Source: Ramlibacter algicola (GTDB taxonomy: Bacteria > Pseudomonadota > Gammaproteobacteria > Burkholderiales > Burkholderiaceae_C). Taken from it: a stretch of 64,000 nt of DNA. Both the position numbers and the translations under genes were made by a program. The first letter of the stretch is position 1. Every line of letters starts with the position of its first letter. This document shows positions 1 through 7,960 of the stretch, piece after piece. The DNA lies in contig NZ_JAEDAO010000001.1 of NCBI RefSeq assembly GCF_016641735.1, positions 2,232,001 through 2,296,000 on the forward strand. The letters are read 5' to 3'. The notes beneath the pieces were generated by a model. It did not search any database. It saw only the letters and a program-made list of their open reading frames with translations, and was not told the DNA's origin.

Positions 1-1
1 C

Positions 2-2281
2 GGCGAGATCAGGGAAGCCGTCCAGCATCCCAATGCCGACCGCCTGCGCGTGTGCCAGGTGGACGTGGGGCAGGGCGCGCTGCTGAACATCGTCTGCGGC
101 GCGCCCAACGCGCGCGTGGGCATCCGCGTGCCGACGGCGCTGGTCGGCGCCGAGCTGCCGCCCGGCGAGGACGGCAAGCCGTTCCAGATCAAGCTGGGCA
201 AGCTGCGCGGCGTCGAGAGCCAGGGCATGCTGTGCTCGGCGCGCGAACTGCAGCTGTCCGAAGACCACGGCGGGTTGCTGGAACTGGCGGCCGATGCGCC
301 GGTGGGCGGCGACGTGCGCGAGGTGCTGCAGCTGGACGACCATGTCTTCACGCTCAAGCTCACGCCGAACCTGGCGCACGCGCTGAGCGTCTACGGCGTC
401 GCGCGCGAACTGTCGGCACTGACCGGTGCGCCGCTGAAGGCGCCGAAGTTCCACCCCGTCGAGCCGCGGCATGACGCCAGGCTGCCGGTGAAGGTCAGCG
501 CGCCCGACCTGTGCGGCCGCTTCTCGGGCCGCATCGTGCGCAACGTCGACACGACGGCGAAGACGCCGCAGTGGATGGTGGACCGGCTCGCGCGCTGCGG
601 GCAGCGCAGCGTCACGGCGCTGGTGGACATCTCGAACTACGTGATGTTCGAGTACGGCCGGCCGTCGCACATCTTCGACCTGGACAAGATCCACGGCGCG
701 CTCGATGTGCGCTGGGGCAAGCCGGGCGAGCAGCTGAAGCTGCTCAATGGCAGCACGATCACCGTCGACGAGAAGGTCGGCGTCATCGCGGATGACCGCG
801 AGGTCGAGTCGCTGGCCGGCATCATGGGCGGCGACGCCACCGCGGTATCCGATGCGACGCGCAACGTCTACGTCGAAGCCGCGTTCTGGTGGCCCGAGGC
901 CATCCAGGGCCGCTCGCGCCGCTTCAACTTCTCCACCGATGCCGGCCACCGTTTCGAGCGGGGCGTCGACCCGGCGCTGACGGTGGAGCACATCGAGCAC
1001 ATCACGCGCCTGATCGTCGACATCTGCGGCGGGGAAGCCGGTCCGATGGACGACCACGTCGTGCGCCTGCCCGAGCAGCGCACGGTGTCGCTGCGCGTTG
1101 CGCGCGCCTCGAAAGTGATCGGCATGCCGGTGACCCCCGCGCAATGCCTCGACGCGTTCACGCGACTGGGCCTGCCCGCGCGCGAGCAGTCGCCCGGCAC
1201 CATTGCCGTGCAGCCGCCGCCGTACCGTTTCGACATCTCGCTCGAGGAAGACCTGGTCGAGGAAGTCGCGCGCGTCATCGGCTACGAGCGCCTGCCGACC
1301 ACGCCGCCGCTGGCGCCGATCGCCGCCCGCACGGGGTCCGAGTCGCGGCGCTCGCGGTTCGCGCTGCGCCGCCAGCTGGCCGCGCTGGGCTACCAGGAGA
1401 CGATCAACTTCAGCTTTGTCGAGGAACGCTGGGAGAAGGAGCTCGCGGGCAACGACGACCCGATCCGGCTGCTGAACCCGATCGCCAGCCAGATGGGCGT
1501 GATGCGTTCGTCGCTCGTGGGCTCGCTCCTGCAGGTGCTGCGCTTCAACCTCGATCGCAAGGCGGAACGCGTGCGAGTGTTCGAAGTGGGTCGCGTGTTC
1601 CTGCGGGACGCCGCCATCCAGACCACCGACACCAGCGTGCGTGGCGTGCGGCAACCGATGCGCGTGGCCGCGCTGGCCTATGGCAGCGTCGACGGCCTGC
1701 AATGGGGCCGTCCTGCGGCGCCGGCAGACTTCTTCGACGCCAAGGGTGACCTCGAGGCGCTGCTGCTGCCGCGCCGTGCGGTGTTCGAGCCCGCGCAGCA
1801 TCCCGCTCTGCATCCCGGCCGGTGCGCGCGCATCGTCCTCGACGGCACGCCGATCGGCCACGTGGGTGAACTGCACCCGCGCTGGCGCCAGGCCTGGGAC
1901 CTGCCGCTGGCGCCGGTGCTGTTCGAACTCGATCTCGAGCCGGTGCTCGCGCACCCGCTGCCGGCCGCGCAAGCGGTGCCGCGCCACCAACCTGTCGAAC
2001 GCGACATCGCCGTCATCGTGGGCGACGCCGTCACGCACGACGCGCTGCTCGGGGCCATTCGCACCGCGGATACCGGCGGCCTTCTGCGCGACGCGTCGCT
2101 GTTCGACGTCTACCGGCCCAAGCAACCCCTGACCGGCATTGCGGCGGGGGAGAAGAGCATGGCGGTTCGCTTGACGCTCGGCGACCCGGACGCGACACTG
2201 ACCGAAGCCCAGATCGATGCCGCCGTGGCCGCCGTGGTGGCGCGATTGCAGTCCGCGCTCGGTGCACGGCTGCGTGGCTGA
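2..2281 (+). CDS. pheT: phenylalanyl-tRNA synthetase beta subunit, 5' end missing
   Basis: This is the beta chain of the alpha2-beta2 phenylalanyl-tRNA synthetase, which charges tRNA-Phe in the cytosol. The frame is open from base 2, and the first visible residues (EIREAVQHPNADRLRVC) belong to the N-terminal EMAP-like tRNA-binding fold, so the true start lies a little upstream of the window. B3/B4 (for example LVDISNYVMFEYGRPSH), B5 and the catalytic-like core (ERWEKEL, LLNPIASQMGVMRSSL) follow. The chain ends with the ferredoxin-like anticodon-binding domain (RDIAVIVGD, SLFDVYRP). About 760 residues are present of the usual roughly 800. It is followed at 51 bp by ihfA, the usual pheS-pheT-ihfA order of beta- and gammaproteobacteria. 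Identification is secure. Confidence 0.97.
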   Translation, partial: GEIREAVQHPNADRLRVCQVDVGQGALLNIVCGAPNARVGIRVPTALVGAELPPGEDGKPFQIKLGKLRGVESQGMLCSARELQLSEDHGGLLELAADAPVGGDVREVLQLDDHVFTLKLTPNLAHALSVYGVARELSALTGAPLKAPKFHPVEPRHDARLPVKVSAPDLCGRFSGRIVRNVDTTAKTPQWMVDRLARCGQRSVTALVDISNYVMFEYGRPSHIFDLDKIHGALDVRWGKPGEQLKLLNGSTITVDEKVGVIADDREVESLAGIMGGDATAVSDATRNVYVEAAFWWPEAIQGRSRRFNFSTDAGHRFERGVDPALTVEHIEHITRLIVDICGGEAGPMDDHVVRLPEQRTVSLRVARASKVIGMPVTPAQCLDAFTRLGLPAREQSPGTIAVQPPPYRFDISLEEDLVEEVARVIGYERLPTTPPLAPIAARTGSESRRSRFALRRQLAALGYQETINFSFVEERWEKELAGNDDPIRLLNPIASQMGVMRSSLVGSLLQVLRFNLDRKAERVRVFEVGRVFLRDAAIQTTDTSVRGVRQPMRVAALAYGSVDGLQWGRPAAPADFFDAKGDLEALLLPRRAVFEPAQHPALHPGRCARIVLDGTPIGHVGELHPRWRQAWDLPLAPVLFELDLEPVLAHPLPAAQAVPRHQPVERDIAVIVGDAVTHDALLGAIRTADTGGLLRDASLFDVYRPKQPLTGIAAGEKSMAVRLTLGDPDATLTEAQIDAAVAAVVARLQSALGARLRG

Positions 2282-2332
2282 CGAACGAGCGACCGGTCGA
2301 TGCTGACAACAACAACGAAGGACGAGGGCGCG

Positions 2333-2668
2333 ATGGAGTTCACCGTGGAAAGCCTGGAGACGCCGGCGCTGACGAAGGCGCAGCTGGCGGAACTCCTGTT
2401 CGAGCAGATCGGGCTGAACAAGCGCGAGTCCAAGGACATGATCGACGCCTTCTTCGACCTGATCGCCACCAGCCTGGTGGACGGGCAGGACGTGAAGATC
2501 TCCGGCTTCGGCAACTTCCAGATCCGCACCAAGGCGCCGCGCCCTGGCCGCAACCCGCGCACCGGCGAGGCCATTCCCATCGATGCACGCCGCGTCGTCA
2601 CGTTCCACGCCAGCCACAAGCTGAAGGAACAGATCCAGGGCAATGGCGCCGGCGCGGACGACAGCTGA
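2333..2668 (+). CDS. ihfA: integration host factor subunit alpha
   Basis: This is a nucleoid-associated DNA-bending protein that pairs with IhfB, taking part in recombination, replication and sigma-54 promoter architecture. The 111-residue chain has the HU/IHF fold: helices ([19 protein letters not shown]), the VKISGFGNF core and the minor-groove beta arm [15 protein letters not shown] with its intercalating proline. The ATG at 2333 is preferred over the in-frame ATG at 2300 because an AAGGA-type ribosome site precedes it, and because the protein then begins [16 protein letters not shown] as in relatives. It is probably cotranscribed with pheT. IHF-alpha rather than HU is indicated by the pheT context and by the chain being longer than HU. 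Confidence 0.96.
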   Translation: MEFTVESLETPALTKAQLAELLFEQIGLNKRESKDMIDAFFDLIATSLVDGQDVKISGFGNFQIRTKAPRPGRNPRTGEAIPIDARRVVTFHASHKLKEQIQGNGAGADDS

Positions 2669-2750
2669 CGTTTTCGCGCACCCCGGGTGCAGGCGCGGCT
2701 TGGCGCGCCCACTCTCTTAGAGTAACCTTCGAGCTTTCTCTCCTAGCGCA

Positions 2751-3203
2751 TTGATTTCAGTGGAGAAAGCGCTCCCTTCCATTCCGGCCAAACGCTACTT
2801 CACCATCGGTGAGGTCAGCGACCTGTGCGGCGTCAAGCCGCACGTGCTGCGCTATTGGGAGCAGGAATTCACGCAGCTGCGCCCCATGAAGCGGCGCGGC
2901 AACCGCCGCTACTACCAGCACCACGAGGTGCTGATGATCCGCCGCATCCGGGACCTGCTGTACGACCAGGGCTTCACCATCAGCGGCGCGCGCAACAAGC
3001 TGCAGGAGCTGGTGCAGGTGGAGCGGGACAAACGCCGCTCCGGCGAGGTGATGCTCGAGGGCGTCGAGGTGATCGAGGTCGAGGATTCCGTGCTCGAGGA
3101 TTTCGAGGACAGCACGCCCCCCGAGCCCGCGATCTCCGACAAGCTGCTGTTCGTGCGGCGCGAACTCTCCGAAATCCGCGACCTGCTGTCGTCGAACCAC
3201 TGA
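2751..3203 (+). CDS. MerR-family transcriptional regulator downstream of ihfA
   Basis: This is a MerR-type DNA-binding protein of about 150 residues. The N-terminal winged helix is clear (KRYFTIGEVSDLCGVKPHVLRYWE, then KRRGNRRYYQHHEVLMIRRI), followed by a short helix (QGFTISGARNKLQEL) and an acidic tail. No cysteine-rich metal site or large effector domain is seen, so the signal is unknown. The start is uncertain: TTG at 2751 gives MISVEKAL, and an in-frame GTG at 2760 is equally possible; neither has a clear ribosome site. A MerR gene between ihfA and a tRNA-Pro(GGG) is a conserved arrangement in proteobacteria. The family is secure; the function is unknown. Confidence 0.9.
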   Translation: MISVEKALPSIPAKRYFTIGEVSDLCGVKPHVLRYWEQEFTQLRPMKRRGNRRYYQHHEVLMIRRIRDLLYDQGFTISGARNKLQELVQVERDKRRSGEVMLEGVEVIEVEDSVLEDFEDSTPPEPAISDKLLFVRRELSEIRDLLSSNH

Positions 3204-3214
3204 CCGCGCCGGTG

Positions 3215-3220
3215 TAGAAT
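3215..3220 (+). promoter_or_regulatory. -10 hexamer of tRNA-Pro
   Basis: TAGAAT lies 9 bases before the 5' end of the tRNA, the spacing expected for a sigma-70 promoter whose transcript begins just ahead of the mature tRNA. The -35 region, inside the end of the merR gene, is poor. Confidence 0.5.
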
Positions 3221-3229
3221 CGCGGGCTT

Positions 3230-3306
3230 CGGCGTGTAGCGCAGCCTGGTAGCGCACTTGCATGGGGTGCAAGGGGTCGCGAGTTCGAATCCCGCCACGC
3301 CGACCA
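3230..3306 (+). tRNA. tRNA-Pro (anticodon GGG)
   Basis: A complete 77-nt cloverleaf with encoded CCA. Acceptor CGGCGTG pairs with CACGCCG. The D arm is GCGC..GCGC. The anticodon stem CTTGC/GCAAG encloses loop ATGGGGT, giving anticodon GGG at loop positions 34-36 (reads CCC). The T arm is GCGAG-TTCGAAT-CCCGC with one imperfect pair. CCC codons are frequent in this GC-rich genome. Confidence 0.97.
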
Positions 3307-3315
3307 CCAACACGG

Positions 3316-3350
3316 GCCGGCGCTTTCGCAAGGAAGCGCCGGCTTCTTTG
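3316..3350 (+). terminator. intrinsic terminator after tRNA-Pro
   Basis: A GCCGGCGCTT / AAGCGCCGGC stem around a short loop is followed by the T-rich run TTCTTTG. It sits 9 bases after the tRNA CCA end, ending the pheT-ihfA-merR-tRNA unit. Confidence 0.85.
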
Positions 3351-3375
3351 TGCCCGCTGAGCTGGGGCATACAAT
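3348..3375 (+). promoter_or_regulatory. candidate sigma-70 promoter of the cyclase/kinase pair
   Basis: TTGTGC (3348-3353) and TACAAT (3370-3375) are 16 bases apart. The ATG of the cyclase is at 3384, only 8 bases after the -10, and no Shine-Dalgarno sequence is present. A leaderless or near-leaderless transcript is therefore inferred. Confidence 0.45.
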
Positions 3376-3383
3376 CCCGCCGC

Positions 3384-4274
3384 ATGGCCACTGTCGTCTT
3401 CGCAGACCTCGTCGGGAGCACGGGCATCTTCGAGCGCCTCGGCGATGAAACCGCCGGCCGTTTCGTGACCCAGCTCACGACCGCCCTGTCCCGCAGCTTC
3501 GAGCAGCACAACGGCCGCGTCGTCAAGCTGCTGGGGGACGGCCTCTTCGTCACGTTCCCGCAGGAGGGCGACGCCATCGACGCCTGTGTCGCCATCCAGA
3601 AGCGCCTGAAGGACACCCCGGTCTATCCCGGGGGCACCGGCAAGCCCGTGCAGATGCAGATGGGCGTCGAATCCGGCGAAGTGGTCGAGATCGAAGGCGA
3701 CTGCTACGGCGATGCCGTCAACAGCGCGGCACGCCTGGCCGACCTGGCCGGCGCCGACCAGATCCTCACGACGTCGCGCGTGCGCGACGCCCTCGGCCCG
3801 CAGCAGCGCGGCCCGCTGCGCAGCATCGGTCCCATGTACCTGCGCGGCAAGTCCGAGGCCACCGAGGTGTTCCGCGTCCAGTGGCAGCCCGAACGCGATG
3901 TCGACGCCACGATGATGGGCGCGTCCATGTTCAAGCCGGTGGCCGAAGCGCACCTGGACCTGTCCGCCAATGGCCAGACGCTGCGCCTGGACCCGCACGG
4001 CCAGCCGCTCTCGCTGGGCCGGGCCGCCACCGCGTCGCTGTCGGTCAACGATTCGCGCGTGTCGCGGGTGCATGCCACCGTCGAATGGCGCGGCGGCCAC
4101 TTCATCCTGAACGACCAGTCCAGCTTCGGCACCTGGGTGTACGTGGGCGGGCAGGCCGCGCCCATCGTCCTGCGGCGCACCGAGTGCTACCTGGTGGGCA
4201 GCGGCGTGATCACCCTCGGCTGCGACCGCGAGGCCGAAGCTGCCCCGCGCGTCGAATACAGCGTCACCGGCTGA
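3384..4274 (+). CDS. class III adenylate/guanylate cyclase with C-terminal FHA domain
   Basis: A 296-residue cytosolic enzyme predicted to make a cyclic nucleotide. The N-terminal cyclase homology domain starts at once (MATVVFADLVGST): the two metal aspartates are D8 and D52 (KLLGDGLF), and the transition-state Asn/Arg are in AVNSAARLADLAG. Lys48 and the Asp of GDCYG occupy the positions that usually select adenine, so an adenylate cyclase is favoured; this is inference. Residues about 190-290 form an FHA phosphothreonine-binding domain (LSLGRAATASLSV, SRVSRVHATVEW, SFGTWVYV). The next gene, 16 bp on, is a Ser/Thr kinase, so the FHA domain may dock on that kinase when it is phosphorylated. 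The start at 3384 is chosen because upstream in-frame codons lie inside the tRNA gene. Confidence 0.9.
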   Translation: MATVVFADLVGSTGIFERLGDETAGRFVTQLTTALSRSFEQHNGRVVKLLGDGLFVTFPQEGDAIDACVAIQKRLKDTPVYPGGTGKPVQMQMGVESGEVVEIEGDCYGDAVNSAARLADLAGADQILTTSRVRDALGPQQRGPLRSIGPMYLRGKSEATEVFRVQWQPERDVDATMMGASMFKPVAEAHLDLSANGQTLRLDPHGQPLSLGRAATASLSVNDSRVSRVHATVEWRGGHFILNDQSSFGTWVYVGGQAAPIVLRRTECYLVGSGVITLGCDREAEAAPRVEYSVTG

Positions 4275-4290
4275 GGCCGCGGACAACCAC

Positions 4291-6120
4291 GTGCACCAAC
4301 GCAAGCTGGGCCGCTACGAGCTGGTGCGGGTCCTCGGCAAGGGCGCCATGGGCGTCGTCTACGAGGGCCTCGATCCCAACCTGGACCGGCGGGTCGCCAT
4401 CAAGACCATCATGGTCGACGACCTGTCCAGGGACGCGGCCGCCGAGTACGAGGCCCGCTTCCGCGTCGAGGCACGCTCGGCGGCGCGGCTGCAGCACCCG
4501 AACATCGTCACCGTCTACGACTCCGACCGCGATGGCGACACCGCCTTCCTGGTGATGGAGTTCATCGAGGGCGACGACCTCAAGCAGCACCTGGACCGCG
4601 GCGTCAGCTACGACACGGCGGGCGCGCTGCGTCTCATCGTCGACCTGCTCGCCGCGCTGGACTTCGCGCACCGCCAGGGCGTGGTGCACCGCGACGTGAA
4701 GCCGGCCAACCTGCTGATCGAAACCGGCGGCCGCCTCAAGCTCACCGATTTCGGCGTCGCGCGCATCGCCGGCGAGGCCACGCGCACGCAGGGCAGCATG
4801 ATCGGGACGCTGAAGTACATGGCGCCCGAGCAGGTGCAGGGCCAGAAGACCGACGGCCGCGCGGACCTCTATTCGGCGGCCGTCGTCGCGTACCACCTGC
4901 TGACGGGCGTGCGGCCCTTCGACGGCGACAACGACTTCACGATCATCCACCAGATCATCGGCCACACGCCGGCCGCACCCAGCAGCATCAAGCCGGACCT
5001 GCCCGCGGCGGTCGACGCGGTGTTCGAGCGTGCGCTCGCCAAGAGCCGCGACGACCGCTTCCAGACCGGCGCCGACTTCTCGATGGCCTTGCGCCGCGCG
5101 CTGCACGACGTGGTTCAGGAAGGCCCCGACGCGCCCACCGTGCCGGGCACGGTGCCCGGCATCGCGCGGCGCAGCGACACCTTGCCCGGCGCACCGGCGG
5201 ACCACCAGCTCGAACTCGAATACTGGCGCGCCATCCGCGATAGCGTCGACGCGGGCGACATGGAAGGCTTCCTGGCGCGCTTTCCGCAGGGCATCTATGC
5301 CGACCTGGCCCGGCGCCGGCTCGAGCGGCTCACGGGCAGCGGCGACCCCGAGCGCACCGTGCTGCAAGGCATGACCAAGCCGCCGGGCACGGCGGCGCCG
5401 GTGGAATCGACGTCCACCATGCCATTCGAGCGTTCAGTGCCGGCTGGCGGTGCGACGGCGACCGAGCCGGTCGTGATCCAGTTCGCGCAGCAGCCTGCGG
5501 CGGCACCCGCACCGCCATCGGCGGGCGCGACCTCTGCCAAGCGGTCCGCGTCCTCGGAGGACACCACGACGACCGTCATTCCGCTGGCGGTCGCGGCAAG
5601 TGCCAAGCCGCCGTTCCTCTGGATCGGTGGCGCGGCTGTCGCAGTGTTCGCGGCCATAGCACTCTGGCTGGGCCCGGGCCGCGCGCCGGCGCCTGCGCCC
5701 ACCACGGTGGACGCTCCGGCCGGGGCGCCCGCGCCGGTCGTCGCGCAGCCTGCGTCGGCTCCGGCCATCGCTGCGACGCCGGCGGCTGCTGCTGCGTCCG
5801 CGTCACTGGCCGCCGCGGCACCCGCCGCCAGCGCACCTGGGAAGCCGGTCGCGAAAGCCCACACGCCGGCGCCCCAAGGCACCGCCACCGCGAAGCGCCA
5901 GGAAGGCGCCCGCGCCGCGCGTCGCGACGTCGCGGAGACGTCGTCACGCAGCAGTGGTGAACGGCCGGTGTCGCCCGACGTCACCTGCCGCGACAAGGTG
6001 TTCATCTCCCGGCAGATCTGCGTCTACAACGAATGCCAGAAGCCGGGCTACGGCCACTTCCAGGCGTGCGTGCAACTGCGCGAGGACGCCAAGCTGCGCG
6101 AAGGCAAGCCCGGGATCTGA
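4291..6120 (+). CDS. membrane-anchored Ser/Thr protein kinase (Hanks type)
   Basis: A 609-residue kinase whose catalytic domain (residues 8-270) has every key element: glycine loop GKGAMGVVY, Lys38, the catalytic loop HRDVKPAN with Asp135, DFG at 153-155 and an APE motif after GTLKYM. A low-complexity Pro/Thr/Ala linker follows, then one membrane segment at about 440-458 (WIGGAAVAVFAAIALWLG). An Ala/Pro-rich stretch comes next and finally a short cysteine-bearing tail (TCRDKV, QICVYNECQK, ACVQLRED) that should be periplasmic. The tail is a possible sensor but is not a family I recognise. The start is GTG at 4291; no good alternative exists. Substrates are unknown; the FHA-cyclase upstream is the obvious candidate partner. 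Confidence 0.92.
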   Translation: MHQRKLGRYELVRVLGKGAMGVVYEGLDPNLDRRVAIKTIMVDDLSRDAAAEYEARFRVEARSAARLQHPNIVTVYDSDRDGDTAFLVMEFIEGDDLKQHLDRGVSYDTAGALRLIVDLLAALDFAHRQGVVHRDVKPANLLIETGGRLKLTDFGVARIAGEATRTQGSMIGTLKYMAPEQVQGQKTDGRADLYSAAVVAYHLLTGVRPFDGDNDFTIIHQIIGHTPAAPSSIKPDLPAAVDAVFERALAKSRDDRFQTGADFSMALRRALHDVVQEGPDAPTVPGTVPGIARRSDTLPGAPADHQLELEYWRAIRDSVDAGDMEGFLARFPQGIYADLARRRLERLTGSGDPERTVLQGMTKPPGTAAPVESTSTMPFERSVPAGGATATEPVVIQFAQQPAAAPAPPSAGATSAKRSASSEDTTTTVIPLAVAASAKPPFLWIGGAAVAVFAAIALWLGPGRAPAPAPTTVDAPAGAPAPVVAQPASAPAIAATPAAAAASASLAAAAPAASAPGKPVAKAHTPAPQGTATAKRQEGARAARRDVAETSSRSSGERPVSPDVTCRDKVFISRQICVYNECQKPGYGHFQACVQLREDAKLREGKPGI

Positions 6121-6129
6121 GCGCCGCGC

Positions 6130-6678
6130 TCAGCTGACGTGCAGCGTGTGCACGCCGAACGTGCCGCGCTTGCGGTCGGCGAAGAATGCCAGCAGCGTCT
6201 CGCGCACCGTCTTGAACGCGATCTCCTCCCAGGGGATCTCGTCCTCGCCGAACAGCCGCGCCTCGATCGTCTCGTGGCCGGGCTCGAAGCGGTCGCTGAG
6301 CAGCCGCGCGACGTAGAACAGGTGCACCTGGCCGACGCGCGGCACGCTGATCACGCTGATCAGGCCTTCGAGCGCCACCTGCGCGCCGGCTTCCTCGTCG
6401 GTCTCGCGCGCCGCGCCTTCCTCGGCGGTCTCGCCGAGTTCCATGAATCCCGCCGGCAGGGTCCACTTGCCCCAGCGCGGCTCGATGTTGCGCTTGCACA
6501 GGAGCACGCGGTCGCCCCAGTAGGGCACGGTGCCGACGACGTTCAGCGGGTTCTCGTAGTGGATCGTGCCGCACTGCGGGCACACGGCACGCTCGCGCGT
6601 GTCGCCGTCGTCCGGCACGCGGTACACGACGGCATGGCCGCACTCGCGGCAATGCTTGATCGGCGTGCGGAAGGGCAT
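6130..6678 (-). CDS. NUDIX hydrolase with N-terminal zinc ribbon
   Basis: A 182-residue hydrolase of nucleoside diphosphate derivatives. The N-terminus carries two Cys pairs (CRECG, CPQCG) forming a zinc ribbon of the Nudix_N_2 type. The Nudix box follows (GFMELGETAEEGAARETDEE), with the REXXEE core intact. The substrate cannot be told from sequence; relatives are annotated as ADP-ribose or NADH pyrophosphatase-like. The ATG at 6678 (MPFRTPIKHC) is chosen because the upstream in-frame ATG at 6705 adds nine residues that overlap the terminator hairpin of the neighbouring dctP gene. It lies convergent to the kinase gene, 9 bp away. Confidence 0.88.
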   Translation of the reverse strand: MPFRTPIKHCRECGHAVVYRVPDDGDTRERAVCPQCGTIHYENPLNVVGTVPYWGDRVLLCKRNIEPRWGKWTLPAGFMELGETAEEGAARETDEEAGAQVALEGLISVISVPRVGQVHLFYVARLLSDRFEPGHETIEARLFGEDEIPWEEIAFKTVRETLLAFFADRKRGTFGVHTLHVS

Positions 6679-6705
6679 CGGCCGAGTGTAGCCAAGGCCG
6701 TCCAT

Positions 6706-6733
6706 GCAAAAGGGCTCCCCGCGGGGAGCCCTT
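6706..6733 (-). terminator. intrinsic terminator of dctP
   Basis: AAGGGCTCCCC / GGGGAGCCCTT form a perfect 11-bp stem around a 2-base centre. On the minus strand it is followed by TTTTGC, so it ends the dctP transcript before the NUDIX gene. Confidence 0.85.
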
Positions 6734-6751
6734 CGCGTGGAGCCGGGCCGC

Positions 6752-7801
6752 TCAGGACTTGGTCGACTTCGTGTGCTTGTCGATCAGGCTGCGGGCCGTG
6801 TCGAGCAGCTTGCGGCCGTCGAAGCCGCGCTTGTTCATGTCCTCGACCCACTCGACCTCGATCTGGCGCGAGCGGCGGCGGAATTCCTGCGCTTCCGAGG
6901 CACTGACCGTGAAGATGGTGTTGCCGCGGTCGACCGCCGCCCTGCGGCCTGCGACGTCCCCGCCTTGCTGCACCTTGCCCAGCCAGCCCGAGGTCTGCAT
7001 CCCGGAGTTGGCGTCGATGACCTTCTTCAGGTCCGGCGGCAGCGAGTTGTACTTGGCCTTGTTCATCGCCATCACGAACGTCGTCGTGTAGAGCGAGCCG
7101 CCCGCCGGGTCGAACTCGGCGTGGTACTTGGTGAGCTCGTGCACCTTCACGGACGGCACGACTTCCCAGGGGATCACGCAGCCCTGGATGGTGCCCTTGG
7201 ACAGCGCGTCGGGGATCTGCGGCAGCGGCATGCCCACCGGCGTGGCGCCGAGCGCGCCCATCAGCTTGGTGATCTGCCGGGTCGGCGCGCGCATCTTCAG
7301 GCCGCGCATGTCGCCGACCGTCTTCACCGCCTTCTCCGCCGTGTGGATCACGCCGGGGCCGTGCACCTGCAGCGCGATGACCTGCGTGTCCTTGAACTCG
7401 TCGGGCGCCATGGTCTGCACGTACTCCCAGTACGCCTTGGACGTGGCTTCCGCGTTGGTCATGATGAACGGCAGCTCGAACACCTCGATGCGCGGGAAGC
7501 GTCCCGCCGTGTTGCCCGGCAGCGTCCAGATGACGTCGACGACGCCGTCGCGCGCCTGGTCGTACAACTGCACCGGCGTGCCGCCCAGCTGCATCGCGGG
7601 GTAGGCCTCGAACTTGATGCGGCCGTTGGAGTCCTTCTCCACCTTGTCCATCCACGCCTTGTGCATGTTGAGCCAGACGTTGGACGTCGGCGCCATGAAG
7701 GTGTGGAACTTGAGGGTGACCGACTGCTGGGCGAAGCCCGCGAGCGAGGAGCCGCCGAGGGCGGCCGCGGCGGTGGTCTTCAGGAGGGTGCGACGCTGCA
7801 T
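6752..7801 (-). CDS. dctP: TRAP transporter periplasmic substrate-binding protein (DctP family)
   Basis: A 349-residue extracytoplasmic solute receptor that hands an organic acid to the DctQM permease. The first 25 residues are an export signal (MQRRTLLKTTAAAALGGSSLAGFAQ) with a twin-Arg-like RRTLLK start. The family hallmark region is VVDVIWTLPGNTAGRFPRIEVFELPF, followed by MKAP-like TRQITKLMGALGATPVGMPLPQ. The TRAP genes lie in the order dctQ-dctM-dctP on the minus strand, downstream of the gentisate genes, so an aromatic or other carboxylate is the likely ligand (inference). A GGAGAAC ribosome site precedes the ATG. Confidence 0.93.
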   Translation of the reverse strand: MQRRTLLKTTAAAALGGSSLAGFAQQSVTLKFHTFMAPTSNVWLNMHKAWMDKVEKDSNGRIKFEAYPAMQLGGTPVQLYDQARDGVVDVIWTLPGNTAGRFPRIEVFELPFIMTNAEATSKAYWEYVQTMAPDEFKDTQVIALQVHGPGVIHTAEKAVKTVGDMRGLKMRAPTRQITKLMGALGATPVGMPLPQIPDALSKGTIQGCVIPWEVVPSVKVHELTKYHAEFDPAGGSLYTTTFVMAMNKAKYNSLPPDLKKVIDANSGMQTSGWLGKVQQGGDVAGRRAAVDRGNTIFTVSASEAQEFRRRSRQIEVEWVEDMNKRGFDGRKLLDTARSLIDKHTKSTKS

Positions 7802-7885
7802 GGATGTTCTCCGCGGTGGGACGCGGGGACCATACCGCAGGGCCTGCGTGGGGCGGCTCGGGGCTTCCCCGAGCGGGATTCCCCC

Positions 7886-7960
7886 AGGAGCCTGGGCGGC
7901 AGAGAGACGGGTTCGCGTTGGGTCGAGAAGGGGCCAGGCTAGGCTGCCCCCCAGGCTCCT
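7886..7960. repeat. short copy of a dispersed ~60-bp repeat, with 10-bp inverted ends
   Basis: Bases 7886-7944 begin AGGAGCCTGGGCGGCAGAGA, continue through GGGTTCGCGTTGGGTCGAGA and end GGCCAGGCTAGGC. They match, with few differences, the reverse complement of 35242-35302 and, more loosely, 35032-35091. The copy closes with CCAGGCTCCT (7951-7960), the inverse of its own start, so the 75-bp element can form a cruciform. Its right edge overlaps the TAG stop of dctM. It occupies most of the 157-bp gap between dctP and dctM. Confidence 0.85.

Noticed and set aside
2757..4304. A 515-codon minus-strand frame across merR, tRNA-Pro and the cyclase
   Set aside because: It runs through a tRNA gene and is antisense to two well-defined proteins.
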